Shown here: positions 1 to 5,240 of the stretch, one piece after another
Numbering within the stretch: position 1 is the stretch's first letter
How the letters are laid out: the number at the start of each line of letters is the position of its first letter
Assembly (NCBI RefSeq): GCF_037577855.1
Contig: NZ_JBAKFX010000109.1
Location: 1-5,377, forward strand
From: Dethiothermospora halolimnae
GTDB taxonomy: Bacteria; Bacillota; Clostridia; Tissierellales; VENL01
Direction of reading: 5' to 3'
Length of the DNA: 5,377 nt
Made by a program: the position numbers and the translations under genes
The notes under the pieces: model-generated
Database searches by the model: none
What the model was told of the DNA's origin: nothing
The model's input: the letters and a program-made list of their open reading frames with translations, nothing else

Positions 1-296
1 TAAAGGAACTTGAGTTTATCGATAAATCATATAAAGAAAATGAATTGAAAAAGAAACCTATATTAATAACAGCTAGTAAAAAACATATAGTTGATAAGTT
101 TATAAAAGATAAGGATATACCATTTGAGTATTATTTTATAACAGAAAAAGAGCTAGATAAAAAAATAGGAGTAGGTAGTATACCATTAAGTTTTGTAATT
201 GATAAAGAGGGTAATGTTAAAATGGGTAAAAATGGATGGAGTAGTGATAAGTCATTTCAAAAAGAATTAATTGAAAAGGTTAATTCATTTAACTAG
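1..296 (+). CDS. Thioredoxin-fold (TlpA/ResA-like) protein, copy 1, 5'-truncated by window
   Basis: C-terminal part of a thioredoxin-like domain. The frame is open from base 3 to the TAG at 294-296 and continues upstream out of the window, so an apparent TTG start at 45 is internal. Over the shared 98 residues it differs from copy 2 (2912-3307) at only five positions, and the two align without gaps at the DNA level (offset 3011). What is visible is the second half of the fold: a beta strand (PILITAS), then GVGSIPLSFVID, which holds the cis-proline typical of thioredoxins, then a last strand and helix. The CxxC active site must lie just before base 1, where copy 2 has CEAC. Proteins of this family reduce or form disulfides outside the cytoplasm. 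The gene ends 57 bases before a cysteine-rich secreted peptide, which suggests that peptide as a substrate (inference). Any membrane anchor or fused domain is outside the window. Confidence 0.85.
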   Translation, partial: KELEFIDKSYKENELKKKPILITASKKHIVDKFIKDKDIPFEYYFITEKELDKKIGVGSIPLSFVIDKEGNVKMGKNGWSSDKSFQKELIEKVNSFN

Positions 297-297
297 G

Positions 298-323
298 TAA
301 TAATTTTTAGGTGGGGAATGCTA
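298..323 (+). promoter_or_regulatory. Conserved leader element upstream of peptide 1
   Basis: The block TAATAATTTTTAGGTGGGG followed by AATGCTA begins two bases after the thioredoxin stop codon. Nearly the same block stands before peptide 3 (3309-3334), and a recognisable version stands before the more diverged peptide 2 (2324-2347). In copies 1 and 3 it is followed by an in-frame mini-reading frame ATG CTA GGA AAA TAA (319-333 here), but the purine-rich stretch sits too close to that ATG for an ordinary ribosome binding site. It could be an operator, an RNA-processing site or a translational leader; the sequence does not decide. Confidence 0.4.
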
Positions 324-353
324 GGAAAATAAATTTAAATGGAAGTATGTAAA

Positions 354-563
354 TTGAAGAATAAGAAAAAAGTAGTAGTTTTATTTTTAGCAGTTGTAAC
401 AATGTTAATGGTTGTTGGTAATGTGGCTTTTGCTAGTGAGGTAGTGTATTATGAAGATTGTGAACCTAAGACTGGAGGAAAAGAGTATTGTTGCAAGAAA
501 AAAGCAGTTGAAACTCCTAGTGGTGGTCGTTATGTAGAAACATTAGGTTGTTACTACAAATAG
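354..563 (+). CDS. Secreted cysteine-rich peptide precursor 1 (69 aa)
   Basis: Small exported peptide of no family I recognise. The start chosen is TTG at 354, not the ATG at 339. The homologous peptide 3 can only start at the equivalent TTG (its upstream frame is closed), and the ATG at 339 overlaps the GGAAG ribosome binding site. The first 27 residues form a signal peptide: basic MKNKKK, a hydrophobic core, and a signal peptidase I site VAFA|S. The mature part is 42 residues with four cysteines (9, a CC pair at 19-20, and 39) and ends CYYK. Acidic and basic residues balance, unlike a typical cationic bacteriocin. An even number of cysteines and the thioredoxin gene just upstream suggest a disulfide-stabilised extracellular peptide (inference). 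It lies between thioredoxin copy 1 and SBP lipoprotein 1 and is likely co-transcribed with the former. It could be a pheromone, an antimicrobial or a ligand of the lipoprotein. Confidence 0.8.
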   Translation: MKNKKKVVVLFLAVVTMLMVVGNVAFASEVVYYEDCEPKTGGKEYCCKKKAVETPSGGRYVETLGCYYK

Positions 564-580
564 AAATTACATTATTATGG

Positions 581-609
581 TTTTCAACATAAAAATATAA
601 TAGTATAAT
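581..609 (+). promoter_or_regulatory. Candidate sigma-A-like promoter before SBP lipoprotein 1
   Basis: TTTTCA at 581-586 and a perfect TATAAT at 604-609 are spaced 17 bases apart, about 75 bases before the lipoprotein start. A second TATAAT sits at 634-639 in the context TAGTATAAT, without a convincing -35. The same TAGTATAAT context recurs before lipoprotein 2 (TATAAT 3657-3662). Such sites are frequent by chance in DNA this AT-rich, so read-through from the peptide gene is equally possible. No terminator is seen in the 120-base gap. Confidence 0.35.
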
Positions 610-683
610 TAGTTTTTAGCGTTTTCCACCTAGTATAATTATAATAAAAAAGTACTAGTGTAGTAAAAAAAAGGAGAGCAAAA

Positions 684-2015
684 ATGAAAAAAATATTGAT
701 AGTTATCATGTGTATAATACTAGCCATAAATTTAATTGGATGTGATAGTGATAAAGAGGAGACTATAAATAAAGATTTGGCTGGAGATAAAAAAGAAATA
801 ACTATAGTGGTAAAATCATCTAAAGTACATCCAGTTTTAAGAGCATATAAACAAGTTTTTGAAACGGAGAATAATGTAGAAGTGAAATTTGAAGAAATAA
901 AGTCTCCAACAGAAGAAGAGTATTTAAAAAGATTAAATACAAAACTTTATTTAGATAATGGACCTACCTTGATAATGATAGGGAGAGAGGATAATTATAA
1001 TAGATATGTAGAAGCAGGTATAGCATTGGAAGTTAAAGATAAAATCTCTAATCTAGAAAAGTTATATGATGGTTTTAAAAGTGAAAGTGTTTATTATGTT
1101 CCAATAGCTATGCTTTATCTACCTATTGCATTGAATTTAGAATACTTAGATTATGTGAATATGGATAAGCCTAATTTGGATTGGGGAAAAGAAGAATATA
1201 TAAAGATAAAAAATGAATGGTTAAAAAAAGAATCGAGGCCATTTAGTTATAGAGAATATTTAGATATAGTAAAGAGTCCTCTTGAAGATTTGGATATTTT
1301 TAATGAAAATATAAACTTTATAAATATAAATACAGATAAAGTAAAGAAATATATTAGAAAAGCTAAAAGAAGTATATTTTCAGATAATTATATCTTAAAA
1401 AAAGGTTATAGCTATGATAAATATAGCAGGTTTGATAACTATGATAATAGTAAAGAAATATATAAACTATTAGACTTTAATAGAGAAATAAACAGTAGAT
1501 TATTAAGTTTTGATTTAGGAGAAAATGGTTTAAAAATTAGGGATTTATTTGAGACAAATATAAGTGAATTATTGGTGTTACCAGATATAATGAAAGATCA
1601 ATATCAAATAGAGACATGGGGATTTATAGTAAATAGAAACGGAAAAAATATTGAGCTAGGATATAAATTTATAAACGGGCTTTTAAAAAATCAACAACAA
1701 ATTAATATATATACAGATACATCACATTCAGATTTTCCTGTTAATAAAGATATTGAAGAAGAAATAAGAAAGGTAGAAAAAGAAAGAGAAATAGAAGATA
1801 GATTTATAGAATTGAAAGAATACATATTAGATAAATTTAATAATAGAGAGTATAAAGTTATGAATAGTCAAGATGGCAAAAAAGTAGAGTTTTATGACAT
1901 GTTAGAAGAAGATTTAGTTAAAATTATATTTGATGAAAAGGAATACTCAGATGAGGAGTTAAGTAGAAAGTTACAGAAATTAGAGGATAAGTATAATATG
2001 TGGTTGACGGAATAG
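684..2015 (+). CDS. Extracellular solute-binding lipoprotein (SBP family 1-like), copy 1
   Basis: Membrane-anchored substrate-binding protein of the ABC-transporter type, 443 residues, a normal length for family 1 SBPs. It starts with ATG behind a good AAGGAG site (about 7-base spacing). Residues 1-19 are a lipoprotein signal with lipobox LIGC, so Cys20 is the lipidated residue. The mature protein has no other cysteine. The first lobe begins near residue 37 (EITIVVKSSKVHP), followed by the family-like stretch NGPTLIMI (92-99), with YYVP at 137-140 and TWGFIVNRNGK at 311-321. Residues 365-443 are a charged, probably helical tail, about 90% identical to that of lipoprotein 2, whereas the rest is only roughly half identical (by eye). 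No permease or ATPase gene is in the window, so it is an orphan SBP. The ligand is unknown; the preceding cysteine-rich peptide is a candidate (inference). A sensor or immunity role is as possible as import. Confidence 0.85.
   Translation: MKKILIVIMCIILAINLIGCDSDKEETINKDLAGDKKEITIVVKSSKVHPVLRAYKQVFETENNVEVKFEEIKSPTEEEYLKRLNTKLYLDNGPTLIMIGREDNYNRYVEAGIALEVKDKISNLEKLYDGFKSESVYYVPIAMLYLPIALNLEYLDYVNMDKPNLDWGKEEYIKIKNEWLKKESRPFSYREYLDIVKSPLEDLDIFNENINFININTDKVKKYIRKAKRSIFSDNYILKKGYSYDKYSRFDNYDNSKEIYKLLDFNREINSRLLSFDLGENGLKIRDLFETNISELLVLPDIMKDQYQIETWGFIVNRNGKNIELGYKFINGLLKNQQQINIYTDTSHSDFPVNKDIEEEIRKVEKEREIEDRFIELKEYILDKFNNREYKVMNSQDGKKVEFYDMLEEDLVKIIFDEKEYSDEELSRKLQKLEDKYNMWLTE
1774..2012 (+). 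repeat. Direct repeat B, copy 1 (3' end of lipoprotein 1)
   Basis: The last 239 coding bases before the stop codon align without gaps to 4811-5049 at high identity, while the upstream parts of the two genes are much more diverged. After the stop codons similarity is lost within about ten bases. Confidence 0.8.
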
Positions 2016-2116
2016 TTTTTTTAATTAAGAGTTAAGAGTTAACGACTAAGAATGTAAAGAAAGTTTAAGCTTAAGGGGAGATGTTATTCTAAGTGGACAA
2101 TGTATAGTTAAGGGGA

Positions 2117-2145
2117 TTGTGATCCATAGGTTTGTAAAATATTAT
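2117..2145 (+). promoter_or_regulatory. Candidate promoter for peptide 2
   Basis: TTGTGA at 2117-2122 and TATTAT at 2140-2145 are separated by 17 bases, each close to the sigma-A consensus. It would give peptide 2 a long untranslated leader of over 200 bases. It is the best-spaced pair I found in this gap, but the match is moderate. Confidence 0.3.
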
Positions 2146-2323
2146 ATTGTAAATTAGATTTAGATAAATTAGGCTTTAAGTTATTAATTTTCAAGGAACA
2201 TTGTAAATATAAAAAGTTAAATAAATTAAGAAAAAAGATTACACAAGTGATAGAGGTAAATAATATCTGGTTTTTTATTATATTTTAGGATTAAATAACT
2301 TAAAAAACATAAATTTACTTGGA

Positions 2324-2347
2324 TAATAATTTTAGGTGGAAATGCTA
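2324..2347 (+). promoter_or_regulatory. Conserved leader element upstream of peptide 2
   Basis: TAATAATTTTAGGTGG followed by AAATGCTA matches the elements before peptides 1 and 3. The surrounding DNA here is otherwise unlike those copies and no thioredoxin gene precedes it. Conservation of this short block beside a diverged peptide gene is the main reason to think it is functional and not merely part of a recent duplication. Confidence 0.45.
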
Positions 2348-2369
2348 AATAGAAATGGAGGAGTTATGT

Positions 2370-2576
2370 ATGAAAAAGACAAGAAGTATAATTTTATTTT
2401 TGGCTATTGTAACAATATCATTAGTATTTAGTAATATTGTTCTTGCCAATTCACCAAAACAAACATGGTTGGAATGTAATGAAAGGGGAGGAGAAACTAT
2501 TTGTTGTAGAAAAATCAGAAGGTGTATAGAGCCGGGTGATTGTTGGGTTGATATAATAGACTGCTATAGAAAATAA
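2370..2576 (+). CDS. Secreted cysteine-rich peptide precursor 2 (68 aa)
   Basis: Second member of the peptide family. ATG at 2370 is chosen over the in-frame ATG at 2355 because GGAGGAG (2357-2363) sits six bases before it and overlaps the upstream ATG. The length then also matches the other two precursors. Residues 1-26 form a signal peptide (MKKTRS, a hydrophobic core, cleavage at IVLA|N). The mature part is 42 residues with six cysteines: 10, the CC pair 19-20, 26, 32 and 39, ending CYRK. The CC pair and Cys39-Tyr40 are in the same columns as in peptide 1, and Cys32 matches peptide 3, so up to three disulfides are possible. It is the most diverged of the three and stands alone, with a long gap before it and a broken membrane-protein gene after it. 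Its paired lipoprotein, if it had one, is missing here. Function unknown. Confidence 0.8.
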   Translation: MKKTRSIILFLAIVTISLVFSNIVLANSPKQTWLECNERGGETICCRKIRRCIEPGDCWVDIIDCYRK

Positions 2577-2617
2577 GAAATATTACAATATGAGTTTGTG
2601 ATTTTATATTAAATTAG

Positions 2618-2916
2618 CATTTCTGCCTAACTTTAAATGGTATATATTATGTACAATTACCCCATGGAATTATAAAATTTTTTACAAATATAAAGTGAAA
2701 TATATTTATAATAACAGCCTTAGCTTTTTTACTGGGATTTATAATATCCTTTACCGAGTTTTATGTACAGGACAAATTTATCTCCCAACAATAGTCTCAA
2801 TGATTCAAACTGGGGATAAAGGCATTTATAATGTACAAGCTATATTTAGATTAATAATATACAATATAGGCTTTGTAATACCACTTATTGTAATATGTCT
2901 ATTTACATACTTTGGA
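2618..2916 (+). pseudogene. Remnant of DsbD/CcdA-type transmembrane electron-transfer protein, frame-broken
   Basis: Read with frame corrections, this encodes part of a cytochrome c biogenesis/DsbD-type membrane protein that carries reducing power across the membrane to thioredoxin-like partners. A stretch containing QLPHGIIKFF (about 2654-2683) is followed by an in-frame TGA at 2696-2698. Next comes a membrane segment, ALAFLLGFIISFTEF (2717-2761). One T is missing from the T-run at 2759-2762, after which LCTGQIYLPTI continues in the next frame. The CTGQ(I/V)YLPT motif is, from memory, characteristic of this family and holds the redox cysteine (codon 2764-2766). A second membrane segment (IIYNIGFVIPLIVICLFTYFG) ends near 2916, and another shift leads into the thioredoxin domain in the original frame. 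The apparent 100-codon frame from GTG 2695 mixes two frames and is not a real protein. The 5' part of the gene is missing. A sequencing error could explain the T-run shift but not the stop codon and truncation. Confidence 0.7.
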
Positions 2917-3307
2917 CAAAGAATCCTTGATATCTCAGAAGTATTTAGAAGAGGTAGTAAAAGAAGAGAATACATTCTTAATATTCTTTTCACCTAGCTG
3001 TGAAGCCTGTGTAAAGGAACTTGAATTTATTAATAAATCATATAAAGAAAATGAATTGAAAAAGAAACCTATACTAATAACAGCTAGTGAAGAACATATA
3101 GTTGATAAGTTTATAAAAGATAAGGATATACCATTTGAGTATTATTTTATAACAGAAGAAGAGCTAGATAAAAAAATAGGAGTAGGTAGTATACCATTAA
3201 GTTTTGTAATTGATAAAGAGGGCAATGTAAATATGGGGAAAAATGGATGGAGTAGTGATAAGTCATTTCAAAAAGAATTAATTGAAAAGGTTAATTCATT
3301 TAACTAG
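2912..3307 (+). CDS. Thioredoxin-fold (TlpA/ResA-like) protein, copy 2, CEAC active site
   Basis: Complete thioredoxin-like domain, up to 131 residues from TTG 2912. The order is: N-terminal helix (YLEEVVKE), strand TFLIFF, active site SPSCEACVKEL with the CxxC at residues 30-33 (bases 2999-3010), a central helix, strand PILITAS, a second helix pair, then GVGSIPLSFVID with the cis-proline at residue 95, and the final strand and helix. It belongs to the thiol-disulfide oxidoreductase group acting outside the cytoplasm. There is no signal peptide and no convincing ribosome binding site before TTG 2912 or TTG 2927. The domain was therefore probably the C-terminal part of a fusion with the upstream membrane protein, now cut off by frame damage, and whether it is still translated is doubtful. 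It is almost identical to copy 1 and lies 57 bases before peptide 3, its likely substrate or client (inference). Confidence 0.75.
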   Translation: MDKESLISQKYLEEVVKEENTFLIFFSPSCEACVKELEFINKSYKENELKKKPILITASEEHIVDKFIKDKDIPFEYYFITEEELDKKIGVGSIPLSFVIDKEGNVNMGKNGWSSDKSFQKELIEKVNSFN

Positions 3308-3444
3308 GTAATAATTTTTAGGTAGGGAATGCTAGGAAAATAAATTTAAACGGAGGTATGTAAATTGAAGAATAAGAAAAAAGTTTTAGTAATGTTACTT
3401 GCTATAGTAACAATGTTAATGGTTGTTGGTAATGTGGCTTTTGC
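3012..3444 (+). repeat. Direct repeat A, copy 2
   Basis: Second copy of repeat A, covering most of thioredoxin copy 2, the leader element and the signal-peptide coding part of peptide 3. It ends where the mature peptide begins. Confidence 0.85.
3309..3334 (+). promoter_or_regulatory. Conserved leader element upstream of peptide 3
   Basis: Same block as at 298-323 with one mismatch (GGTAGGG for GGTGGGG), again starting two bases after the thioredoxin stop and followed by the mini-frame ATG CTA GGA AAA TAA (3330-3344). It precedes the GGAGG ribosome binding site of peptide 3 (3352-3356). Confidence 0.4.
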
Positions 3445-3574
3445 AGCTCATGTTTTTTATGAGGAAAGACCTGGTTCACCGGATGGACATCGTAGATGCA
3501 AGTGGAAAATAACTTGTACTTCACACAATGAAGATGATTGTACTGAGGAATTAATGTATTGCTACAATGTATAA
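3365..3574 (+). CDS. Secreted cysteine-rich peptide precursor 3 (69 aa)
   Basis: Third family member. It starts at TTG 3365, eight bases after GGAGG (3352-3356); the only nearby ATG (3358) is followed at once by a stop codon. Residues 1-27 form a signal peptide nearly identical to that of peptide 1 (MKNKKK ... VGNVAFA), cleaved before AHVF. The mature part is again 42 residues but otherwise very different: four cysteines at 18, 24, 32 and 39, no CC pair, a net acidic charge, and the end YCYNV. Cys39-Tyr40 is shared by all three peptides, and Cys32 is shared with peptide 2. The gene sits between thioredoxin copy 2 and lipoprotein 2, the same order as in unit 1. The sharp change from near-identical signal peptide to divergent mature peptide suggests diversifying selection or cassette exchange (inference). 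Function unknown; a disulfide-bonded extracellular peptide is most likely. Confidence 0.8.
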   Translation: MKNKKKVLVMLLAIVTMLMVVGNVAFAAHVFYEERPGSPDGHRRCKWKITCTSHNEDDCTEELMYCYNV

Positions 3575-3729
3575 AGTTTACTAAAAATATGTTTTTTAAA
3601 TATTATATTTTTCAAAGGTTATAAATAAAATTTTAGTATTTCCTATCTAATATTAGTATAATCTCCGTTAAAAATTATAAAAATGTATTTTAGGAATTTA
3701 TTTACTTAAAGTATAGAAGGAGAAGAAAA
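3575..3729 (+). promoter_or_regulatory. Intergenic region with weak promoter-like site before lipoprotein 2
   Basis: A 155-base gap with a TATAAT at 3657-3662 in the same TAGTATAAT context as before lipoprotein 1, but no convincing -35 at the right distance. No terminator hairpin is seen, so transcription from the peptide gene may continue. The lipoprotein ribosome binding site AAGGAG is at 3717-3722. Confidence 0.3.
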
Positions 3730-5052
3730 ATGAAAAGAATAATAATATCGATTATTTTTATAATATTGATTTACAGTCTATTTGGATGTCACGATGGTGG
3801 AGGGAAAATTGCAAATGGAAAAGATAAAAAAAAAGAACTTATAATAATAACATGGGGTGAAGCTCATCCAGTTTGCGATATGTATAAACAAGTTTTTGAA
3901 GAAGAATATAATGTTAAGGTTAATTACGAAAAAATTGAAACCTCAAGCTATGAAGAATATTTAAAGAAACTACATACAAAATTATATTTAGAAAATGGGC
4001 CCACTTTGTTGTTTATAGAAAATAGAGATATGTATCAAAAATATATTGATAGAGGTATAGCTGTAGATGTTACTAGCAAAATACCTAATATTGCTAAGCT
4101 TTATAATGGTTTTAATAAGGAAAAAGTATATTATGTACCAGTAGGTATGGATTATTGGCCGATAGAACTAAATAGGAAATATTTAAAAAAAATAGGAGTT
4201 AAAGAGCCTAAACTAAATTGGACTAGAGAAGACTATTTAAATTTAAAAAGAAAATGGTCAGAGTGTGAACCTAGACCATTTAGTTATAGAGAGTATCTAG
4301 ATATAGTAAAATATCCTCTTGAAAACTTAAATATCATATATGGTGATAATACTACTATAAATATAACTAATGATAAAATTAAAAATTATATTAAACATGC
4401 TAAAGGGCAAATATATTCTGGGAGGTATATATTAAATCCTGATTATAAATATGAAATGTATACAGAGTATGGACAAGATTATAGTAATAAAGAAACTACG
4501 AAACTGATGAACTTTAATAATGATATATGCCATGAAGTCTTAAATTTAACTGGAATTGAAAATGGATTACATATCACGGACATGTTGGGAAAAGAAGAAA
4601 AAAATGTATTATTACTACCAGATGTAATGAGGAATAGTTATCAAATAAATACATGGGGTTTTCTTGTGAATAGGAATGGTAAAAATACTGAATTAGGTTA
4701 TAAATTCATAAATGGTCTTTTAGAAGATGAGCAGCAAATTAATATATATAGGGATATGAGTTATGCTGACTTCCCAGTTATTAAGGGGATTGAAGAACAA
4801 ATAGGAAAAATAGAAAAAGAAAGAGAAATAGAAGATAGATTTATAAAACTAAAGGAATATATACTAGATAAATTTAATAAAGGAGAATATAAAGTCTATA
4901 ATAGTCAAGGTAGTAAAAAAGTAGAGTTTTATAACATGTTAGAAGAAGATTTAGTTGAAATTATATTTGATGAAAAGGAATACTCAGATGAAGAGTTAAG
5001 TAGGAAGCTACAGAAGTTAGAAGATAAGTACAATATGTGGTTGACGGAATGA
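3730..5052 (+). CDS. Extracellular solute-binding lipoprotein (SBP family 1-like), copy 2
   Basis: Paralogue of lipoprotein 1, 440 residues, starting with ATG seven bases after AAGGAG. Residues 1-19 are a lipoprotein signal, lipobox LFGC, lipidated Cys20. The layout follows copy 1: first strand ELIIITWGEAHP (36-47), NGPTLLFI (89-96), YYVP (134-137), the shared block RPFSYREYLDIVK (182-194), TWGFLVNRNGK (308-318) and a charged helical tail (362-440) differing from copy 1 at only 8 of 79 positions. Unlike copy 1 the mature protein has three extra cysteines (49, 179, 267), unusual for an exported SBP and perhaps a target of the neighbouring thioredoxin. It is the last gene of unit 2, directly before an intrinsic terminator. 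The divergence of its ligand-binding part from copy 1 runs in parallel with that of the adjacent peptides, suggesting paired specificity (inference). No transporter permease is nearby. Confidence 0.85.
   Translation: MKRIIISIIFIILIYSLFGCHDGGGKIANGKDKKKELIIITWGEAHPVCDMYKQVFEEEYNVKVNYEKIETSSYEEYLKKLHTKLYLENGPTLLFIENRDMYQKYIDRGIAVDVTSKIPNIAKLYNGFNKEKVYYVPVGMDYWPIELNRKYLKKIGVKEPKLNWTREDYLNLKRKWSECEPRPFSYREYLDIVKYPLENLNIIYGDNTTINITNDKIKNYIKHAKGQIYSGRYILNPDYKYEMYTEYGQDYSNKETTKLMNFNNDICHEVLNLTGIENGLHITDMLGKEEKNVLLLPDVMRNSYQINTWGFLVNRNGKNTELGYKFINGLLEDEQQINIYRDMSYADFPVIKGIEEQIGKIEKEREIEDRFIKLKEYILDKFNKGEYKVYNSQGSKKVEFYNMLEEDLVEIIFDEKEYSDEELSRKLQKLEDKYNMWLTE
4811..5049 (+). repeat. Direct repeat B, copy 2 (3' end of lipoprotein 2)
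   Basis: Counterpart of repeat B copy 1, offset 3037. The step from diverged to near-identical sequence inside one gene suggests gene conversion or domain-specific constraint. Confidence 0.8.
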
Positions 5053-5102
5053 TTTTTTGAAATCAGAGGAAAGTGGAGAAGGGAGAGAGGAGAGATAATG
5101 TA

Positions 5103-5128
5103 GGACTAGGCATGCCTAGTCCCTTTTT
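5103..5128 (+). terminator. Intrinsic terminator after lipoprotein 2
   Basis: A perfect inverted repeat with arms GGACTAGG and CCTAGTCC around a CATG loop (5103-5122), followed by CTTTTT (5123-5128). It is by far the strongest stem-loop in the window and GC-rich for this genome. It closes the transcript of unit 2. No comparable structure follows lipoprotein 1. Confidence 0.9.
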
Positions 5129-5211
5129 AGTGCCATAAAATAAGAAGGATAAGATATAGTTTCTTGTTGAGGCATATATTATTGTATAAACAATTTAATA
5201 CCAATATATGG

Positions 5212-5240
5212 TTGAGAATAGGCTAGGGTACATGTATAAT
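5212..5240 (+). promoter_or_regulatory. Sigma-A-like promoter after the terminator
   Basis: TTGAGA (5212-5217) and a perfect TATAAT (5235-5240) with exactly 17 bases between them, the best promoter match in the window. It lies downstream of the unit 2 terminator and points out of the window, so it probably drives the next unit. At least 130 bases follow without a recognisable gene start. Confidence 0.6.

Larger units (their letters stand above)
1..433 (+). repeat. Direct repeat A, copy 1 (thioredoxin, leader, signal peptide)
   Basis: Aligns without gaps to 3012-3444 (offset 3011). By eye there are about 25 mismatches in 433 bases, 11 of them crowded into 30 bases of the signal-peptide core. 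The match stops abruptly at the signal-peptide cleavage site. The copy continues upstream beyond the window. Confidence 0.85.
2016..2369 (+). other. Intergenic region between lipoprotein 1 and peptide 2
   Basis: A 354-base stretch without a supported gene. It begins with a T-run right after the stop codon and a short direct repeat of TAAGAGT (2026-2042, about 2.4 copies). No clear stem-loop terminator is visible. A possible promoter is TTGTGA (2117-2122) with TATTAT (2140-2145), spacing 17. One frame is open from 2130 to 2285 (52 codons) but has no usable start codon or ribosome binding site. The conserved peptide leader element lies at 2324-2347. Where units 1 and 2 have a thioredoxin gene directly before the peptide, here none is recognisable. 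Confidence 0.6.

Noticed and set aside
45..296. A complete 83-aa protein from TTG 45
   Set aside because: The frame is open to the window edge and matches the interior of the longer copy 2.
339..353. ATG at 339 as start of peptide 1 (74 aa)
   Set aside because: It overlaps the ribosome binding site, and peptide 3 has no equivalent open upstream frame; TTG 354 gives matching lengths and a cleaner signal peptide.
2066..2075. TTAAGCTTAA palindrome after lipoprotein 1 as a terminator
   Set aside because: Short, AT-only apart from GC in the centre, and not followed by a T-run.
2355..2369. ATG at 2355 as start of peptide 2 (73 aa)
   Set aside because: GGAGGAG at 2357-2363 overlaps this ATG and is correctly spaced for ATG 2370.
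2912..2935. Programmed ribosomal frameshifting joining membrane and thioredoxin domains
   Set aside because: A TGA stop, a homopolymer deletion and a second shift would all need bypassing; no slippery site with a downstream structure is evident, so decay or sequencing error is simpler.
2695..2997. A 100-aa membrane protein from GTG 2695
   Set aside because: Its first 21 residues are out of frame with the family-like sequence, and its last 20 or so overlap the clearly better thioredoxin frame; it is a piece of a broken gene.
354..3574. Lantibiotic or other modified-peptide precursors
   Set aside because: The leaders are ordinary Sec signal peptides without a double-glycine site, and no modification enzyme or dedicated exporter is present.
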